From the NCBI RefSeq assembly GCF_900636915.1, contig NZ_LR134327.1, positions 496,001 through 560,000 of the forward strand: DNA of 64,000 bases, read 5' to 3'. The first letter of the stretch is position 1. Each line of letters begins with the position of its first letter. A program made the position numbers and the translations under genes. This DNA comes from Aggregatibacter aphrophilus ATCC 33389 (GTDB taxonomy: Bacteria; Pseudomonadota; Gammaproteobacteria; Enterobacterales; Pasteurellaceae). Below the pieces are notes generated by a model. The model ran no database searches. It was not told the DNA's origin and saw nothing but the letters and a program-made list of their open reading frames with translations. Positions 8,862 to 21,117 of the stretch are shown piece by piece.

Positions 8862-9749
8862 TCACTCCAAGTGAGTTAATTGTGTCTGAGCCCAAGCAGC
8901 AGCACCGATAAGACCTGCATCTTGCACTAATCGTGCTGCATCCAACGGACAACGATAAATCTCCGGCATTTCTGCCAAATATTCGTTCACCAAAGGTAAA
9001 TAACCTTCCGCCAATCCAACGCTACCACCTAGCACCACTTTTTGTACATCCATACCAATAACCAAATCCGCGACTAGGTTAGCAATGGCTTTTGCCGAAC
9101 GGGACACAAGTGCGGTAGCTTTTTCATCCGTTTTTCTGAAACGGGTAAAGACTTCTTTGGGATCACAAGGATCGTCCCATTGTTTGGAAACCGCTTCAAT
9201 GGCACGGCCTGATGCGATGGCTTCTACGCAACCTACACGCCCGCAACCGCACACAGGCCCGTTCGGATCGGCCAAAGTATGCCCAATATGGCCGGCAATA
9301 CCATTCGGTTCTGTGAGTAACTGATGGTTTAAAATTAACCCGCCACCTACGCCGGTAGAGACGGTAATAAATGCAAAGTTTTGAATGTTATTTTTATCTT
9401 GCAGTTGATATTCGGCATAAGTTGCCGCTTGTGCGTCATTTAATAACAATACCGGCTTGGACGTATGTTTGGAAATGCTTTGTTTTAAAGGAAAATAGGC
9501 CAACCCACCTAAGTTTTTCGGATTAAGTGCGGTTAATATTCCTTTATTAATAATACCTGTTGAAGCCACCGCCACATACTCAAATTGAGCGGCATAATCT
9601 GCCAATAATTGTGCCAATGTTTGATGCATTGCTTCCACCACATTTTCCTGTGGTGTGCTAATTTGTTTCCGCTGTGTCACTTGGTTCTCTGACACAATGG
9701 CGGTCGCCATTTTGGTTCCGCCGATATCTAACGCTAAACAACGCATCAT
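8862..9749 (-). CDS. nanK: N-acetylmannosamine kinase
   Basis: A ROK-family sugar kinase that phosphorylates ManNAc to ManNAc-6-P. The N-terminal ATP-binding motif ALDIGGTKMATAIV, the catalytic region LLNDAQAATYAEY, the GVGGGLILN segment and the zinc-binding CGCGRVGCVEA motif are all present. At 295 residues it is a normal NanK length. Two adjacent ATG codons open the frame, and the GAGGGA ribosome-binding site would serve the second about equally well. It lies between nanE (13-base gap) and siaR (4-base gap), so it is within one operon. Confidence 0.95.
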   Translation of the reverse strand: MMRCLALDIGGTKMATAIVSENQVTQRKQISTPQENVVEAMHQTLAQLLADYAAQFEYVAVASTGIINKGILTALNPKNLGGLAYFPLKQSISKHTSKPVLLLNDAQAATYAEYQLQDKNNIQNFAFITVSTGVGGGLILNHQLLTEPNGIAGHIGHTLADPNGPVCGCGRVGCVEAIASGRAIEAVSKQWDDPCDPKEVFTRFRKTDEKATALVSRSAKAIANLVADLVIGMDVQKVVLGGSVGLAEGYLPLVNEYLAEMPEIYRCPLDAARLVQDAGLIGAAAWAQTQLTHLE

Positions 9750-9762
9750 TTTTCCCTCTTAG

Positions 9763-10467
9763 TTATTTATTCGCAGATTTGACCGCACTTGAAAACCAGC
9801 TCACAATATGTTCTAAACGGGTTAAGGCGGAGCCTACAGTGACGAAATCAGCGCCGATTTCAATGGCAATTTTAGCCAGTTCCGGGGTGTTATAACGGCC
9901 TTCCGCCATCACTTTGCAGCCTGCCGCTTTCAAGTCTTTAACTAATTGATAGTCCGGCTCCTCCGGTACGGCACCGCCTGTGTAACCTGACATGGTGCTG
10001 CCCACAATATCAAAACCCAATTTTTGACAGTACAACCCTTCTTCTAAATTGGAGCAATCCGCCATGGCAAGACAGCCCATTTCATGAATTTTTTTAACCG
10101 CACTTTCAATGTCAACCGGGCGTGGACGATTGGTGCCATCCACCGCAATAATATCCACTCCGGCGTGTGCCAAATCTTCAATATCCTGCAAAAATGGAGT
10201 GATACGCACCGGGGAGTCTGGAAGATCCCGCTTAACGATCCCAATGATCGGCACATTCACGGCTGGGCGAACGGCTTTTAGGTTATCTACGCCTTCAATG
10301 CGCAACCCTGCTGCTCCGCCCATAACGGACGCCTGCGCCATGGCGGCGACGATTTCCGGTTTATCCATCGGACCATCATCCACCGGTTGGCAGGAAGCAA
10401 TTAAACCATGTTGAATTTGAGCGAAAACCGCTTGGTGAGATAATTTTTTATTGAATAACTGTGACAT
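9763..10467 (-). CDS. nanE: N-acetylmannosamine-6-phosphate 2-epimerase
   Basis: NanE epimerises ManNAc-6-P to GlcNAc-6-P, linking sialate breakdown to NagA. The protein is a TIM barrel with [15 protein letters not shown] near the N-terminus, [24 protein letters not shown] and the phosphate-binding [11 protein letters not shown] and [12 protein letters not shown] segments. The frame is open further upstream to 10503, but the ATG at 10467 (MSQLFNKK), preceded by a strong GAGGAG site, is the correct start, giving 234 residues. It is the first gene of the minus-strand nan operon and diverges from siaP. Confidence 0.95.
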   Translation of the reverse strand: MSQLFNKKLSHQAVFAQIQHGLIASCQPVDDGPMDKPEIVAAMAQASVMGGAAGLRIEGVDNLKAVRPAVNVPIIGIVKRDLPDSPVRITPFLQDIEDLAHAGVDIIAVDGTNRPRPVDIESAVKKIHEMGCLAMADCSNLEEGLYCQKLGFDIVGSTMSGYTGGAVPEEPDYQLVKDLKAAGCKVMAEGRYNTPELAKIAIEIGADFVTVGSALTRLEHIVSWFSSAVKSANK

Positions 10468-10469
10468 AG

Positions 10470-11708
<1,239 letters not shown>

Positions 11709-11778
11709 TTCTCTTTGATCGTGTGCCTGCTTCAGCAGGCACTCTTTTCCTCTCCTTTATTATTCAACGGAGTTGAAT

Positions 11779-13629
11779 ATGAAAATCTTTAATAAACTCG
11801 AAGAATGGATCGGTGGGGTATTATTCCTCGTGATATTCTGCATTCTTGTTTTGCAAATTCTGTTCAGACAAGCTTTCCACTCCCCATTAATTTGGAGTGA
11901 AGAACTTGCCAAATTGCTGTTCGTTTATGTAGGCATGCTTGGCATTAGTGTTGCGATCAGAAAACAAGAACATGTTTATATTGACTTCTTAACCAACTTA
12001 ATGCCATCGGCAATCAAAAAAATAACTAACACTTTTGTGCAATTGGTGATTTTCCTTGGTGTCATTTTCTTTATTCACTTCGGCATAAAAACTTTCACAG
12101 GAGCCAATTTCCCTATTGATGCCTTAGGTGGTATTTCGGAAAAATGGATTTATGCTTCACTGCCAATTATTTCCGTATTAATGTTGATTCGTTTCTTCCA
12201 AGCACAGGCTGATAATTTCAAAGAAGATAAAAGCTATTTACCGGCTATTTTCTTTATTGTAAGTACGGTTATTTTATTGGGCATTTTATTCACCTTCCCT
12301 GAATGGTATAAAGTCTTACGCATTACGGAATATGTGAAATTTGGTCCAAATGCGGTGTATGTGGCATTGCTTTTCTGGTTAGTCATCATGTTCCTAGGTG
12401 TACCGGTAGGTTGGTCATTATTTATCACTACCCTGCTTTATTTCTCCATGACCCGTTGGAACGTGGTGAATGCCGCCTCTGACAAACTCACCATGAGTTT
12501 GAATAGTTTCCCACTCCTTGCCGTACCGTTCTATATTCTTACTGGGATTTTAATGAATACCGGCGGTATCACCGAACGTATCTTTAACTTTGCCAAAGCC
12601 TTATTAGGCCATTACACTGGCGGTATGGGACACGTTAACATCGGCGCAAGTCTCTTGTTCTCAGGAATGTCAGGTTCTGCACTTGCGGACGCAGGCGGTT
12701 TAGGTCAATTAGAAATCAAAGCCATGCGTGATGCAGGCTATGATAACGACATTTGCGGTGGTATCACTGCAGCCTCCTGTATCATCGGCCCATTGGTTCC
12801 ACCAAGTATCGCTATGATCATTTATGGCGTTATTGCCAACGAATCCATTGCAAAACTATTTATTGCCGGATTCGTACCCGGTGTATTAATCACTATTGCA
12901 TTAATGACAATGAATTATTGGGTCTCGAAAAAACGCGGCTATCCAAAAACGCCTAAAGCGACCCGTAAAGAACTTTGCACTTCATTTAAGAAAGCATTTT
13001 GGGCAATTTTAACGCCATTATTGATTATCGGCGGGATTTTCTCCGGCTTATTCAGTCCAACTGAATCTGCAGTGGTTGCAGCAACTTATTCCGTTATCGT
13101 GGGTAAATTCGTCTATAAAGAATTAACCTTGAAAATGCTTTTCAATAGCTGTGTGGAAGCCATGTCCATTACCGGTGTTGTCGCATTGATGATTATGACG
13201 GTTACATTCTTCGGCGATATGATCGCCCGTGAGCAAGTGGCAATGCGCATTGCTGATGTATTCGTTGCCGTGGCTGATTCTCCGTTAATGGTATTAGTCA
13301 TGATCAATGCCTTGTTATTGTTCCTCGGCATGTTCATTGACGCGTTAGCATTACAATTCTTGGTATTGCCAATGTTAATTCCAATCGCTATGCAATTTGG
13401 TATCGATCTTGTGTTCTTCGGTGTAATGACTACTTTGAACATGATGATTGGTATCTTAACACCACCGATGGGTATGGCCTTATTTGTAGTAGCACGCGTG
13501 GGTAACATGTCCGTGTCCACTGTAACAAAAGGCGTGTTGCCATTCTTAGTACCGATTTTCGTTATGTTAATATTAATTACCATTTTCCCAAGTATCATCA
13601 CATTCATTCCGAATTTGTTAATACCTTAA
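11779..13629 (+). CDS. siaT: Sialic acid TRAP transporter, fused QM membrane subunit
   Basis: A 616-residue fusion of the small (DctQ, about residues 1-165) and large (DctM, about 185-616) TRAP membrane subunits joined by an extra linking helix, as in H. influenzae SiaT (SiaQM). The Q part shows [15 protein letters not shown] and [16 protein letters not shown]. The M part shows [31 protein letters not shown] and [13 protein letters not shown]. It transports Neu5Ac with Na+ ions and SiaP. An in-frame TTG at 11773 precedes the chosen ATG at 11779, which is spaced correctly from the CGGAG ribosome-binding site. An inverted uptake-signal terminator follows. Confidence 0.96.
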   Translation: MKIFNKLEEWIGGVLFLVIFCILVLQILFRQAFHSPLIWSEELAKLLFVYVGMLGISVAIRKQEHVYIDFLTNLMPSAIKKITNTFVQLVIFLGVIFFIHFGIKTFTGANFPIDALGGISEKWIYASLPIISVLMLIRFFQAQADNFKEDKSYLPAIFFIVSTVILLGILFTFPEWYKVLRITEYVKFGPNAVYVALLFWLVIMFLGVPVGWSLFITTLLYFSMTRWNVVNAASDKLTMSLNSFPLLAVPFYILTGILMNTGGITERIFNFAKALLGHYTGGMGHVNIGASLLFSGMSGSALADAGGLGQLEIKAMRDAGYDNDICGGITAASCIIGPLVPPSIAMIIYGVIANESIAKLFIAGFVPGVLITIALMTMNYWVSKKRGYPKTPKATRKELCTSFKKAFWAILTPLLIIGGIFSGLFSPTESAVVAATYSVIVGKFVYKELTLKMLFNSCVEAMSITGVVALMIMTVTFFGDMIAREQVAMRIADVFVAVADSPLMVLVMINALLLFLGMFIDALALQFLVLPMLIPIAMQFGIDLVFFGVMTTLNMMIGILTPPMGMALFVVARVGNMSVSTVTKGVLPFLVPIFVMLILITIFPSIITFIPNLLIP

Positions 13630-13637
13630 GGAGCCCA

Positions 13638-13680
13638 AGAGTGCGGTTGAAAATGCTATAAATTTTCACCGCACTTTTCT
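13638..13680 (+). terminator. Terminator after siaT (inverted uptake-signal pair)
   Basis: GAGTGCGGTTGAAAAT and ATTTTCACCGCACTT form a 15-bp stem with a 7-base loop, followed by TTCTT. It ends the siaPT transcript and separates it from nanM. Confidence 0.75.
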
Positions 13681-13692
13681 TACCAAAGGAAA

Positions 13693-13875
13693 TTACGGTT
13701 GTTGAACTTGTTGAGCAGAAGTAATTTCAAAAACCCGGCAAGGCTACGTTTCGACTAATGGTTTGATAAGTTTACCAAGCATCTCAACGTCCACCTTACG
13801 GATATAATCTAAAAACATAGAAACCTATTCATGCCGTTTACGAATAGCAAACAATAACTCAAAACGAGGTTTATT
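13693..13875 (-). pseudogene. Possible decayed gene fragment with two in-frame TAG codons
   Basis: One minus-strand frame reads as protein-like sequence ([55 protein letters not shown]) before a TAA at 13693, interrupted only by two TAG codons. Both could be CAG-to-TAG changes. The charged and hydrophobic pattern is more gene-like than random intergenic DNA. I do not recognise the family. The fragment runs into the nanM start region, so an older gene may have been replaced there. It could also be chance. Confidence 0.3.
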
Positions 13876-15009
13876 ATGACATTTCAAAAAACAACATTAG
13901 CTGCTTTATTCTTTGCTGCAACAGTTTTTACAGCGACAGCGCAAGCTGCCACTTATCCTGATTTACCGGTGGGCATTAAGAGTGGTGCCGGTGCATTAAT
14001 CGGCGATACCGTTTATGTGGGCTTAGGTACAGGTGGTGACAAATTCTATGCCTTAGATTTAAAAACCCCGAACGCCCAATGGAAAGAAATTGCTGCATTC
14101 CCAGGCGGCGAACGTAATCAACCGGTTGCGGCTGCCGTTGATGGCAAATTGTATGTATTCGGCGGATTACAAAAAAATAAAAAAGGTGAATTGCAATTAG
14201 TCAATGACGCCTATAGCTACAACCCTGCCGACAACACTTGGAGCAAATTACCGACCCGTTCACCGCGCGGTTTAGTCGGTTCAAGTGGTGCTTCTCACGA
14301 CGACAAAGTGTATATCGTGGGCGGTTCTAACCTATCTATTTTCAACGGGTTCTTCCAAGACACCGTTGCCGCAGGTGAAGACAAAGCGAAAAAAGGTGAA
14401 ATAACCAAAGCCTATTTTGAACAACGTCCTGAAGATTACTTCTTCACTACAGAATTGTTAAGCTATGAACCTTCCACCAACAAATGGCGTAACGAAGGTC
14501 GTGTACCATTCTCCGGTCGTGCCGGTGCGGCGTTTACCATTCAAGGCAATGATTTAGTTGTCGTGAACGGTGAAATCAAACCGGGTTTACGCACAGCGGA
14601 AACCCATTCCGGTAAATTCACCGATAAAGGCGTGCAATGGAAAAACTTGCCTGACTTACCGGCACCAAAAGGTCAAAGCCAAGATGGTTTAGCCGGTGCC
14701 ATGGCAGGTTATAGCCACGGTCATTATTTAGTCACCGGTGGTGCAAACTTCCCTGGTTCTGTAAAACAATTTAAAGAAGGAAAACTTCACGCTCACCAAG
14801 GCTTAAGCAAAGCATGGCATAAAGACATTTATACGTTAAACAACTGTAAATGGAACATCATTGGTGAATTACCTGCGGGCATCGGTTATGGTGTTGCCGT
14901 GTCTTATGACAATAAAGTGTTGCTCATCGGCGGTGAAACAGACGGTGGCAAAGCCTTAACTTCCGTACAAAGCATGAGCTATGACGGTAAACAATTAAAA
15001 GTAGAATAA
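13876..15009 (+). CDS. nanM: N-acetylneuraminate epimerase (mutarotase) NanM
   Basis: NanM speeds conversion of the alpha anomer of sialic acid, released by sialidases, to the beta anomer used by the transporter. The 377-residue protein has a clear Sec signal peptide (residues 1-24, ending ATAQA) and a series of Kelch-type beta-propeller repeats ([48 protein letters not shown]), so it is periplasmic. A GAGG ribosome-binding site precedes the ATG. It lies directly after siaPT, as in H. influenzae, and closes the sialate block. Confidence 0.94.
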   Translation: MTFQKTTLAALFFAATVFTATAQAATYPDLPVGIKSGAGALIGDTVYVGLGTGGDKFYALDLKTPNAQWKEIAAFPGGERNQPVAAAVDGKLYVFGGLQKNKKGELQLVNDAYSYNPADNTWSKLPTRSPRGLVGSSGASHDDKVYIVGGSNLSIFNGFFQDTVAAGEDKAKKGEITKAYFEQRPEDYFFTTELLSYEPSTNKWRNEGRVPFSGRAGAAFTIQGNDLVVVNGEIKPGLRTAETHSGKFTDKGVQWKNLPDLPAPKGQSQDGLAGAMAGYSHGHYLVTGGANFPGSVKQFKEGKLHAHQGLSKAWHKDIYTLNNCKWNIIGELPAGIGYGVAVSYDNKVLLIGGETDGGKALTSVQSMSYDGKQLKVE

Positions 15010-15030
15010 CCTTCTTTTTAACCTTAAGCT

Positions 15031-15067
15031 AACGGATTAAGTTACGCTTAATCCGTTATTTTTTTAT
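15031..15067 (+). terminator. Rho-independent terminator after nanM
   Basis: AACGGATTAAG pairs with CTTAATCCGTT across a 5-base loop, followed by a run of T residues (ATTTTTTTATTT). Confidence 0.85.
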
Positions 15068-15126
15068 TTGCCCAGCATAAAATCCAATGGATTCGTGATA
15101 GTTCTCACAAATACAAAAGTTTTCAT

Positions 15127-15156
15127 TTGAAAAGAGAAATCCTATCGCGCTATGCT
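15127..15156 (+). promoter_or_regulatory. Candidate sigma-70 promoter for nagE
   Basis: TTGAAA (15127-15132) and TATGCT (15151-15156) are spaced by 18 bases, about 50 bases before the nagE start. No NagC or CRP site could be assigned with confidence. Confidence 0.4.
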
Positions 15157-15209
15157 ACACAGGCTTAAAACAATTATTTTATGGAATCAAAAAAATTAAA
15201 GGAGTTCTT

Positions 15210-16676
15210 ATGAGCGTTCTTAGTTATGCCCAAAAAATCGGGCAAGCCTTAATGGTACCCGTTGCCGTATTGCCGGCAGCTGCCGTATTAATGGGGATCG
15301 GTTACTGGCTGGATCCGGATGGCTGGGGGGCGAATAGCCAACTTGCCGCGTTGCTCATCAAATCCGGTGCCGCCATCATCGACAACATGGGACTATTATT
15401 CGCCGTGGGCGTGGCCTTCGGTTTATCCAAAGACAAACATGGCTCCGCCGCTCTTTCCGGTTTAGTGGGTTACTATGTCGTGACTACCCTACTCGCACCG
15501 GGCGGCGTCGCACAATTACAACATCTTGATCCAAGCCAAGTGCCTGCGGCTTTCGGTAAAATCAATAACCAATTTATCGGGATCTTAATCGGTGTACTTT
15601 CTGCTGAACTTTACAACCGTTTCTATCAAGTGGAATTACCAAAAGCGCTGTCCTTCTTCAGCGGAAAACGTTTAGTCCCAATCGTGGTATCTTTCGCCAT
15701 GATTGCCCTTTCTTTCATTCTGCTTTATGTATGGCCTTATATCTTCAACGCATTAGTTTCTTTCGGTGAATCCATCAAAGATTTAGGCGCTGTAGGTGCG
15801 GGTATTTACGGTTTCTTCAACCGTCTATTAATTCCGGTGGGCTTACACCATGCCTTAAACTCTGTATTCTGGTTTGACGTGGCCGGTATTAATGACATTC
15901 CGAATTTCTTAGGTGGTGCAAAATCCATCGCTGAAGGCACCGCAACTGTTGGTGTTACCGGTATGTATCAAGCAGGTTTCTTCCCGGTCATGATGTTCGG
16001 TTTACCGGGCGCTGCATTGGCGATTTACCAATGTGCAAAACCAAGCCAAAAAGTGAAAGTAGCTTCCATCATGTTAGCCGGTGCATTTGCCTCTTTCTTC
16101 ACCGGTATCACCGAACCGCTTGAATTCTCCTTCATGTTCGTCGCACCAATTCTTTATGTGTTACACGCGCTATTAACCGGTATTTCCGTGTTTATCGCAG
16201 CCAGCATGCACTGGATTGCGGGCTTCGGCTTCAGCGCAGGTTTAGTGGATATGGTGCTATCTTCACGTAACCCATTAGCCGTTGATTGGTACATGTTATT
16301 AGTACAAGGTTTGGTATTCTTCACCATTTACTACTTGGTGTTCCGCTTTGCTATCCAAGCCTTCAACTTAAAAACCATTGGTCGTACGGAAGAGGCTGAA
16401 GAGTCTGTAGCGGCACAACCGGTAACCAACCAATCACGCGAAGAAAGAGCGGTCAAATTTATTGACGCTTTAGGGGGAGCCGATAACTTCAAAACTATCG
16501 ATGCTTGTATTACCCGTTTACGCTTGACCTTAGTTGATCGTGAGAAAATCAATGAAGAACAATTAAAAGTTCTCGGTTCTAAAGGCAACGTAAAACTCGG
16601 CAACGATGGTTTACAAGTGATTCTTGGCCCAGAAGCCGAACTTGTCGCAGAAGCAATTAAGGCGAAAGTGAAATAA
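15210..16676 (+). CDS. nagE: PTS N-acetylglucosamine-type permease, EIICB
   Basis: A membrane phosphotransferase permease that imports and phosphorylates its sugar. Residues 1-380 are the IIC domain (LMVPVAVLPAAAVLMGIGYWL, LIPVGLHHALNSVFWF, TGITEPLEFSFMFVAP). Residues 405-488 are a IIB domain with the phosphorylated cysteine in TIDACITRLRLTL. The N-terminal and GITEPLEFSF signatures resemble NagE rather than PtsG. E. coli NagE carries a C-terminal IIA domain; this protein stops after IIB at 488 residues, so it must use a separate IIA such as Crr. Its product, GlcNAc-6-P, feeds nagA upstream. GlcNAc specificity is inferred. Confidence 0.85.
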   Translation: MSVLSYAQKIGQALMVPVAVLPAAAVLMGIGYWLDPDGWGANSQLAALLIKSGAAIIDNMGLLFAVGVAFGLSKDKHGSAALSGLVGYYVVTTLLAPGGVAQLQHLDPSQVPAAFGKINNQFIGILIGVLSAELYNRFYQVELPKALSFFSGKRLVPIVVSFAMIALSFILLYVWPYIFNALVSFGESIKDLGAVGAGIYGFFNRLLIPVGLHHALNSVFWFDVAGINDIPNFLGGAKSIAEGTATVGVTGMYQAGFFPVMMFGLPGAALAIYQCAKPSQKVKVASIMLAGAFASFFTGITEPLEFSFMFVAPILYVLHALLTGISVFIAASMHWIAGFGFSAGLVDMVLSSRNPLAVDWYMLLVQGLVFFTIYYLVFRFAIQAFNLKTIGRTEEAEESVAAQPVTNQSREERAVKFIDALGGADNFKTIDACITRLRLTLVDREKINEEQLKVLGSKGNVKLGNDGLQVILGPEAELVAEAIKAKVK

Positions 16677-16707
16677 TTTCAAATACAACAAAAATCCTTA
16701 AACACAC

Positions 16708-16740
16708 AAAAGCCACTTTGACTTCAAAGTGGCTTTTTTA
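16708..16740. terminator. Bidirectional terminator between nagE and bioB
   Basis: AAAGCCACTTT and AAAGTGGCTTT form an 11-bp stem, followed by a T-run on the plus strand. The convergent bioB gene ends about 18 bases further on. Confidence 0.85.
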
Positions 16741-16757
16741 TTCGTTTCCATCAAGCA

Positions 16758-17762
16758 TCAACGCAAATGCTTATTCTCTTCCGTTTCCGGTTCTAAATCG
16801 AGTTTTTCCATCAACAAACGGTCGCCGTCCTCTTCTGGGTTGCTGGTTACGAGCAGTTTGTCGCCGTAGAAAATGGAGTTAGCTCCAGCCATAAAGCACA
16901 TTGCCTGCATTTCTTCGCTCATGCCTTGGCGACCGGCGGATAAGCGGACGTAACTGTTTGGCATAGTGATACGCGCCACGGCGATAGTGCGCACGAATTC
17001 TGTCCAGTCCAAATCTTCTGCATCGGCAAGCGGTGTGCCTTCGATTTTCACTAATTGGTTGATAGGAACGGATTCCGGTTGCGGATCCAAATTCGCCAGG
17101 CTGGCAATGAGTCCTGCGCGTTCTTTGCGGGTTTCGTTCATGCCCACAATCCCACCGCAACAGACTTTCAAACCGGCTTTACGCACTTTGCCTAAGGTAC
17201 TGATACGGTCGTCAAAACGGCGCGTGCCAATCACTTCACTGTAATGCTCCGGCGCGGTGTCTAGGTTGTGGTTATAATAATCCAAGCCTGCGTCTTTTAA
17301 TTCTTCCGCCATGCCGTCTTGCAATAAGCCGAAGGTACCGCAAGTTTCCATACCGAGGGATTTCACCGCCTTGATGATTTCCGTCACTTTGGCGATATCT
17401 TTTGGTTTCGGGCCGCGCCACGCGGCACCCATGCAAAAACGCCCTGCGCCACGGGCTTTGGCGATTTTGGCTTTCGCAACGATTTCTTCTACATCTAATA
17501 ATTGTTGATTTTGCACGCCTGTTTGATAACGCGCCGATTGCGGACAATAACCACAATCCTCCGGGCAACCGCCGGTTTTAATCGACATTAAGGTAGAAAG
17601 CTGAATGGCGCGTGGGTTAAAGTTTTTGCGATGAACTTGCGCCGCACGATAGACCAAATCCAAAAACGGCGTTTCAAACAACGCTTCCACTTTGCACACA
17701 GACCAATATTCCACGCTTGGGTGGGGAGTGATAGAGTAAATTTGTAGAGTACTGCTTAACAT
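16758..17762 (-). CDS. bioB: Biotin synthase
   Basis: Radical-SAM enzyme that inserts sulfur into dethiobiotin. The CxxxCxxC cluster motif ([13 protein letters not shown]) is at about residues 67-79, followed by [29 protein letters not shown] and [13 protein letters not shown]. Length 334 is close to E. coli BioB (346). No other bio genes are adjacent; birA lies 5 kb away. The gene is on the same strand as thiQ, 58 bases downstream, with an uptake-signal copy but no clear hairpin between, so read-through from the thiamine operon is possible. Confidence 0.97.
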   Translation of the reverse strand: MLSSTLQIYSITPHPSVEYWSVCKVEALFETPFLDLVYRAAQVHRKNFNPRAIQLSTLMSIKTGGCPEDCGYCPQSARYQTGVQNQQLLDVEEIVAKAKIAKARGAGRFCMGAAWRGPKPKDIAKVTEIIKAVKSLGMETCGTFGLLQDGMAEELKDAGLDYYNHNLDTAPEHYSEVIGTRRFDDRISTLGKVRKAGLKVCCGGIVGMNETRKERAGLIASLANLDPQPESVPINQLVKIEGTPLADAEDLDWTEFVRTIAVARITMPNSYVRLSAGRQGMSEEMQAMCFMAGANSIFYGDKLLVTSNPEEDGDRLLMEKLDLEPETEENKHLR

Positions 17763-17819
17763 AGTTTTCCTTTAAGTAGAAAACACTTTTTAAAAGTGCG
17801 GTACATTTTATGCGTATTT

Positions 17820-18455
17820 TTATTCTTGGGTTATCCGACCATTTTCCACACGAATCATCCGATCAACATTGCCTTTCAACTCGGAAGGTTGATGGGTGAC
17901 AAGCAATAAGGTCAGATTTTTGCGTTGGCAAAGTTGGTCGATTAAATCCAACATTTCGCTCCGCAAAGCCGGATCGAGCGCGGAGAACGGCTCGTCCAAC
18001 AATAAAATCGGCTTATCGCGCAACAAACAACGGGCCAAGGCGACACGCTGTTTTTGTCCGCCGGAAAGGCTGTTTGGTTGACGGTTCAAAAAATCCGTTA
18101 AACCCACAGCGGCGGCTACTTGTTCAAGCTGTTGTTGCTCAAGTGCGGTCAATTTTAACGATATTTTTAAGCCTAACGCCAAATTTTTCCAAACGGTTAA
18201 GTGCGGAAACACATTGTTCTCTTGAAACAAAATAGACACAGGGCGTCCATAAGGCGCGCTTTGCGTATGATTTTCACCGTTGAGCCAAACTTCGCCACGG
18301 GTCGGCAAAACAAAGCCGGCAATCAAATTAAGCAAGGTACTTTTGCCTGCACCACTTGGCCCGATAATGGCAATACGCTCCCCTGCCGCCACGTGCAAAT
18401 CAAACGTCATGGGCATGATGTTATCGGCTAAAAATACCTTATCTAAACGAATCAT
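17820..18455 (-). CDS. thiQ: Thiamine ABC transporter ATP-binding protein
   Basis: ATPase of the thiamine/TPP importer ThiBPQ. Walker A is [12 protein letters not shown] (about residue 32), the ABC signature is [14 protein letters not shown], and Walker B is [13 protein letters not shown] followed by the switch histidine in LLVTHQP. I place the start at the ATG at 18455 ([11 protein letters not shown]), with ribosome-binding site AAGGAAC. This overlaps the 3' end of thiP by 17 bases, which indicates translational coupling. The 211-residue length matches the family. Confidence 0.95.
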   Translation of the reverse strand: MIRLDKVFLADNIMPMTFDLHVAAGERIAIIGPSGAGKSTLLNLIAGFVLPTRGEVWLNGENHTQSAPYGRPVSILFQENNVFPHLTVWKNLALGLKISLKLTALEQQQLEQVAAAVGLTDFLNRQPNSLSGGQKQRVALARCLLRDKPILLLDEPFSALDPALRSEMLDLIDQLCQRKNLTLLLVTHQPSELKGNVDRMIRVENGRITQE

Positions 18456-20067
18456 ACTGTTCCTTTTGTTGTTCGTCTTTTTGTTGCTCAAGCAAGGCAA
18501 ATATTATGCCGCACAATAACAGCAAAATGCCTGCGGTAACTGCCGCTTCTGCGTTGCGATAGCTACCTAATTGTTGATACAACAAATGTGGCAACGAGGT
18601 AAAATCTTGATTACCGAATAACGCAATGGCGGTGAAATCCCCTAACGATAGCGCGAATGCCAAGGCAAGTGCGTATTTTATCGGCGTGCGCAGATCGTGC
18701 CATTCAATTAAACGAAATCGCTGCCAGCCTACAATGCCAAGGGAATTACACAGGCGTTCGTAATATTGCATATTATTGTTAAACGGCACACTTAAAATTC
18801 GTAACACAAAGGGCATCGCACTTAACGCGTTACAAACCACCACAATGGCAAATAAATAAGCGTTGTTAAAGTCAATTTCACGCAACAATAAAAACAACCC
18901 CATAGCGAGAACTAAAATGGGAATCGCCAAAATCACCATGCCTGCATTAATAATAAAGTGCGCGGTTTTCACATAATACAACCATTGCAAACGACGGGAT
19001 AACAACAATAACGCCACCGCCATAAGCAATGCCAACAAGGCGGAAGCCGGCGCGATAGTTAAGGAATAGGCTAAAGCCTTCCAAAGTTGCGGGTTTTGCC
19101 ATGCAGCGAGCCATTTTTCCGATGTTAGCGCGCCGATAATAATATTCAATAACGGCGACAACATAAATAACACAAATAGGGCAAGCAAAAAAATGTGGAA
19201 AATTTTCACCGCACTTTGCGGCCGGGTAAACCAACGATAGCCACTGCTCAAACTGGTTTGCGTTGTACGGCTAAACCAACTGCTCACACTAAACAGTAAC
19301 AGACAAAAAATAAATTGTAACAACGCAAACAACGCCGCCTTCGGCAAATCAAACTCAAACAAAATCGCCTGATAAATGGCAGTTTCCAGCGTGGTATATT
19401 GCGGCCCGCCACCGAGTGTTAACACGACAGTGAAACTGGTGAAACATAACATGAAAATCAGGCTGAACGAAGGCAGAATTTGTTGGCGTAAATAATACCA
19501 TTCCACTAAACGCACAAAGCGCCATCCACGTATATTTAGTTGTGCCGCCAGTTGGTGTTGTTGGTAAGGAATCGCTTCCAAACTTTGCAGAAAGAGTTTG
19601 GTCGCAAGCGGAATGTTAAAAAAGACATGAGCAATTAAAATGCCCGACAAGCCGTAAATGCTCCCCGCCCAAGTGCGGTCAAAAAAATGCAAGATTTGCG
19701 CAATCCAACCCGACGCGCCATACACGCCGATTAACCCGAAAATGGCGACCAACACCGGCAATACAAAGGTGAGCGACATGATTTTCAGCAAAAAATTTTT
19801 GCCGATAAAATCCATATAATAAAACGCACGCGCCAACAGCATACCGAAAAACAAAGACAACAATGCCGAAAGCAAGGCCTGCCCTAAACTAAAGGCAATA
19901 ACATGGTGCAAATAAGCATCATGAAAAATCAGTCGCCAGTCATAGCTGCCTTCCGCCAACACAGCACGCAACGCACCCGTATAAAACAGCGTGATAAATA
20001 AAATAACAAACATTCCGCCCAGATAATGACGTGGGCGGAATTGTGAGTTGGAAAACAACGCAAACAT
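18439..20067 (-). CDS. thiP: Thiamine ABC transporter permease
   Basis: A 542-residue permease made of two homologous halves (about 1-280 and 290-540), each with the ABC permease EAA-type loop ([22 protein letters not shown] and [21 protein letters not shown] regions) and about six membrane segments. This two-in-one layout is typical of ThiP/FbpB-type permeases. It lies 7 bases after thiB and overlaps thiQ. It imports thiamine and its phosphates together with ThiB and ThiQ across the inner membrane. Confidence 0.94.
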   Translation of the reverse strand: MFALFSNSQFRPRHYLGGMFVILFITLFYTGALRAVLAEGSYDWRLIFHDAYLHHVIAFSLGQALLSALLSLFFGMLLARAFYYMDFIGKNFLLKIMSLTFVLPVLVAIFGLIGVYGASGWIAQILHFFDRTWAGSIYGLSGILIAHVFFNIPLATKLFLQSLEAIPYQQHQLAAQLNIRGWRFVRLVEWYYLRQQILPSFSLIFMLCFTSFTVVLTLGGGPQYTTLETAIYQAILFEFDLPKAALFALLQFIFCLLLFSVSSWFSRTTQTSLSSGYRWFTRPQSAVKIFHIFLLALFVLFMLSPLLNIIIGALTSEKWLAAWQNPQLWKALAYSLTIAPASALLALLMAVALLLLSRRLQWLYYVKTAHFIINAGMVILAIPILVLAMGLFLLLREIDFNNAYLFAIVVVCNALSAMPFVLRILSVPFNNNMQYYERLCNSLGIVGWQRFRLIEWHDLRTPIKYALALAFALSLGDFTAIALFGNQDFTSLPHLLYQQLGSYRNAEAAVTAGILLLLCGIIFALLEQQKDEQQKEQYDSFR

Positions 20068-20074
20068 TAATGGA

Positions 20075-21076
20075 TTACTTTGTTAAGGTGGTTTGCCATT
20101 GGCTGATCCATCTTTTTAACGCGTCCGATGTTGCCGCCGAAGTGTCCAAAAAGGTTTCTTGTAGTTTTTGCGCTTTTAAGGCATCAAAGTGCGGTTCCAC
20201 CGCTTCTTGAATCACCGGGAACATCACATTGGCGCTGACAATGTGTTTTTGTGCTTCAGGTGTGATCAAATACGCCATAAATTGATCGGCACATTGGTTC
20301 TTATGCTCCACCACCCGTGCCGCCAATTCTACTTGCATCACATTGCCTTCGACAAACTGTGTGGCTGCGTAATTTTCTTTATTTTCAAATAATTGGTGAT
20401 ATAACGGCGATGTGCTGTAGCTTAACACCACATCCGCCTCACCTTTCAAAAAGGCACCATAAGTGTCAGACCAGCCTTTACCTACCGTCACCGTGTGTTT
20501 GGCCAATTGTTGCCACGCCTGCGCCACTTGTTCTGCCGGGTAAACGGTATTCATCCACACCAACAAACCACGACCGACACTGCTGGTGCGTGGGTCTTGA
20601 TAGATGACACGCAAATCTTCACGTTCGACCAATTCTTTTAAACTTTTCGGCGGATTCTTGACTTTATCTTTGTCATACACAAACGCATAAGTACCAAAAT
20701 CATAAGGCAGGAAGGTGTTGTCTTGCCATTGGGTCGGCAAACTGAGTTTGCTTAAATCCACGTGATTGATATCAAACAGTTTGCTTTTTTTGGCCTCTTC
20801 CAACACAAAATTATCCAAACCTAACACAATGTCTGCCTTGGTTTTATGCCCTTCCAAACGCACTCGATTAAACAGCGTACCGCCACTTTCAAAAGGCATA
20901 TAATTCACTTTGCACAGCGGGTATTTTTGCTCAAATCCCTGTTTTATTTTCGGCCCGGCGCCCCAGTCGGAAGTGAAGGAATCGTAGGTATAAATATTCA
21001 CGTTTTGCGCCTGTTGGCCGGCTAAAACGGCAGTGGAAAATGAAAGTGCGGTGAAAAATAAAATTGTTTTTTTCAT
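20075..21076 (-). CDS. thiB: Thiamine-binding periplasmic protein
   Basis: Solute receptor of ThiBPQ. A Sec signal peptide (MKKTILFFTALSFSTAVLAG) is followed by QNVNIYTYDSFTSDWG, the typical mature start of ThiB, then LVLGLDNFVLEEA-like (IVLGLDNFVLEEAKK) and VVLSYSTSPLYHQL segments of the iron/thiamine-binding clade. Length 333 matches E. coli ThiB (327). It is followed by thiP after 7 bases and preceded by thiD after 41 bases on the same strand, so all four thi genes may be one riboswitch-controlled transcript. Confidence 0.94.
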   Translation of the reverse strand: MKKTILFFTALSFSTAVLAGQQAQNVNIYTYDSFTSDWGAGPKIKQGFEQKYPLCKVNYMPFESGGTLFNRVRLEGHKTKADIVLGLDNFVLEEAKKSKLFDINHVDLSKLSLPTQWQDNTFLPYDFGTYAFVYDKDKVKNPPKSLKELVEREDLRVIYQDPRTSSVGRGLLVWMNTVYPAEQVAQAWQQLAKHTVTVGKGWSDTYGAFLKGEADVVLSYSTSPLYHQLFENKENYAATQFVEGNVMQVELAARVVEHKNQCADQFMAYLITPEAQKHIVSANVMFPVIQEAVEPHFDALKAQKLQETFLDTSAATSDALKRWISQWQTTLTK

Positions 21077-21117
21077 AACAAGTCCTTAGTGAGATTAAAT
21101 TGACGTTAAATTAAACC

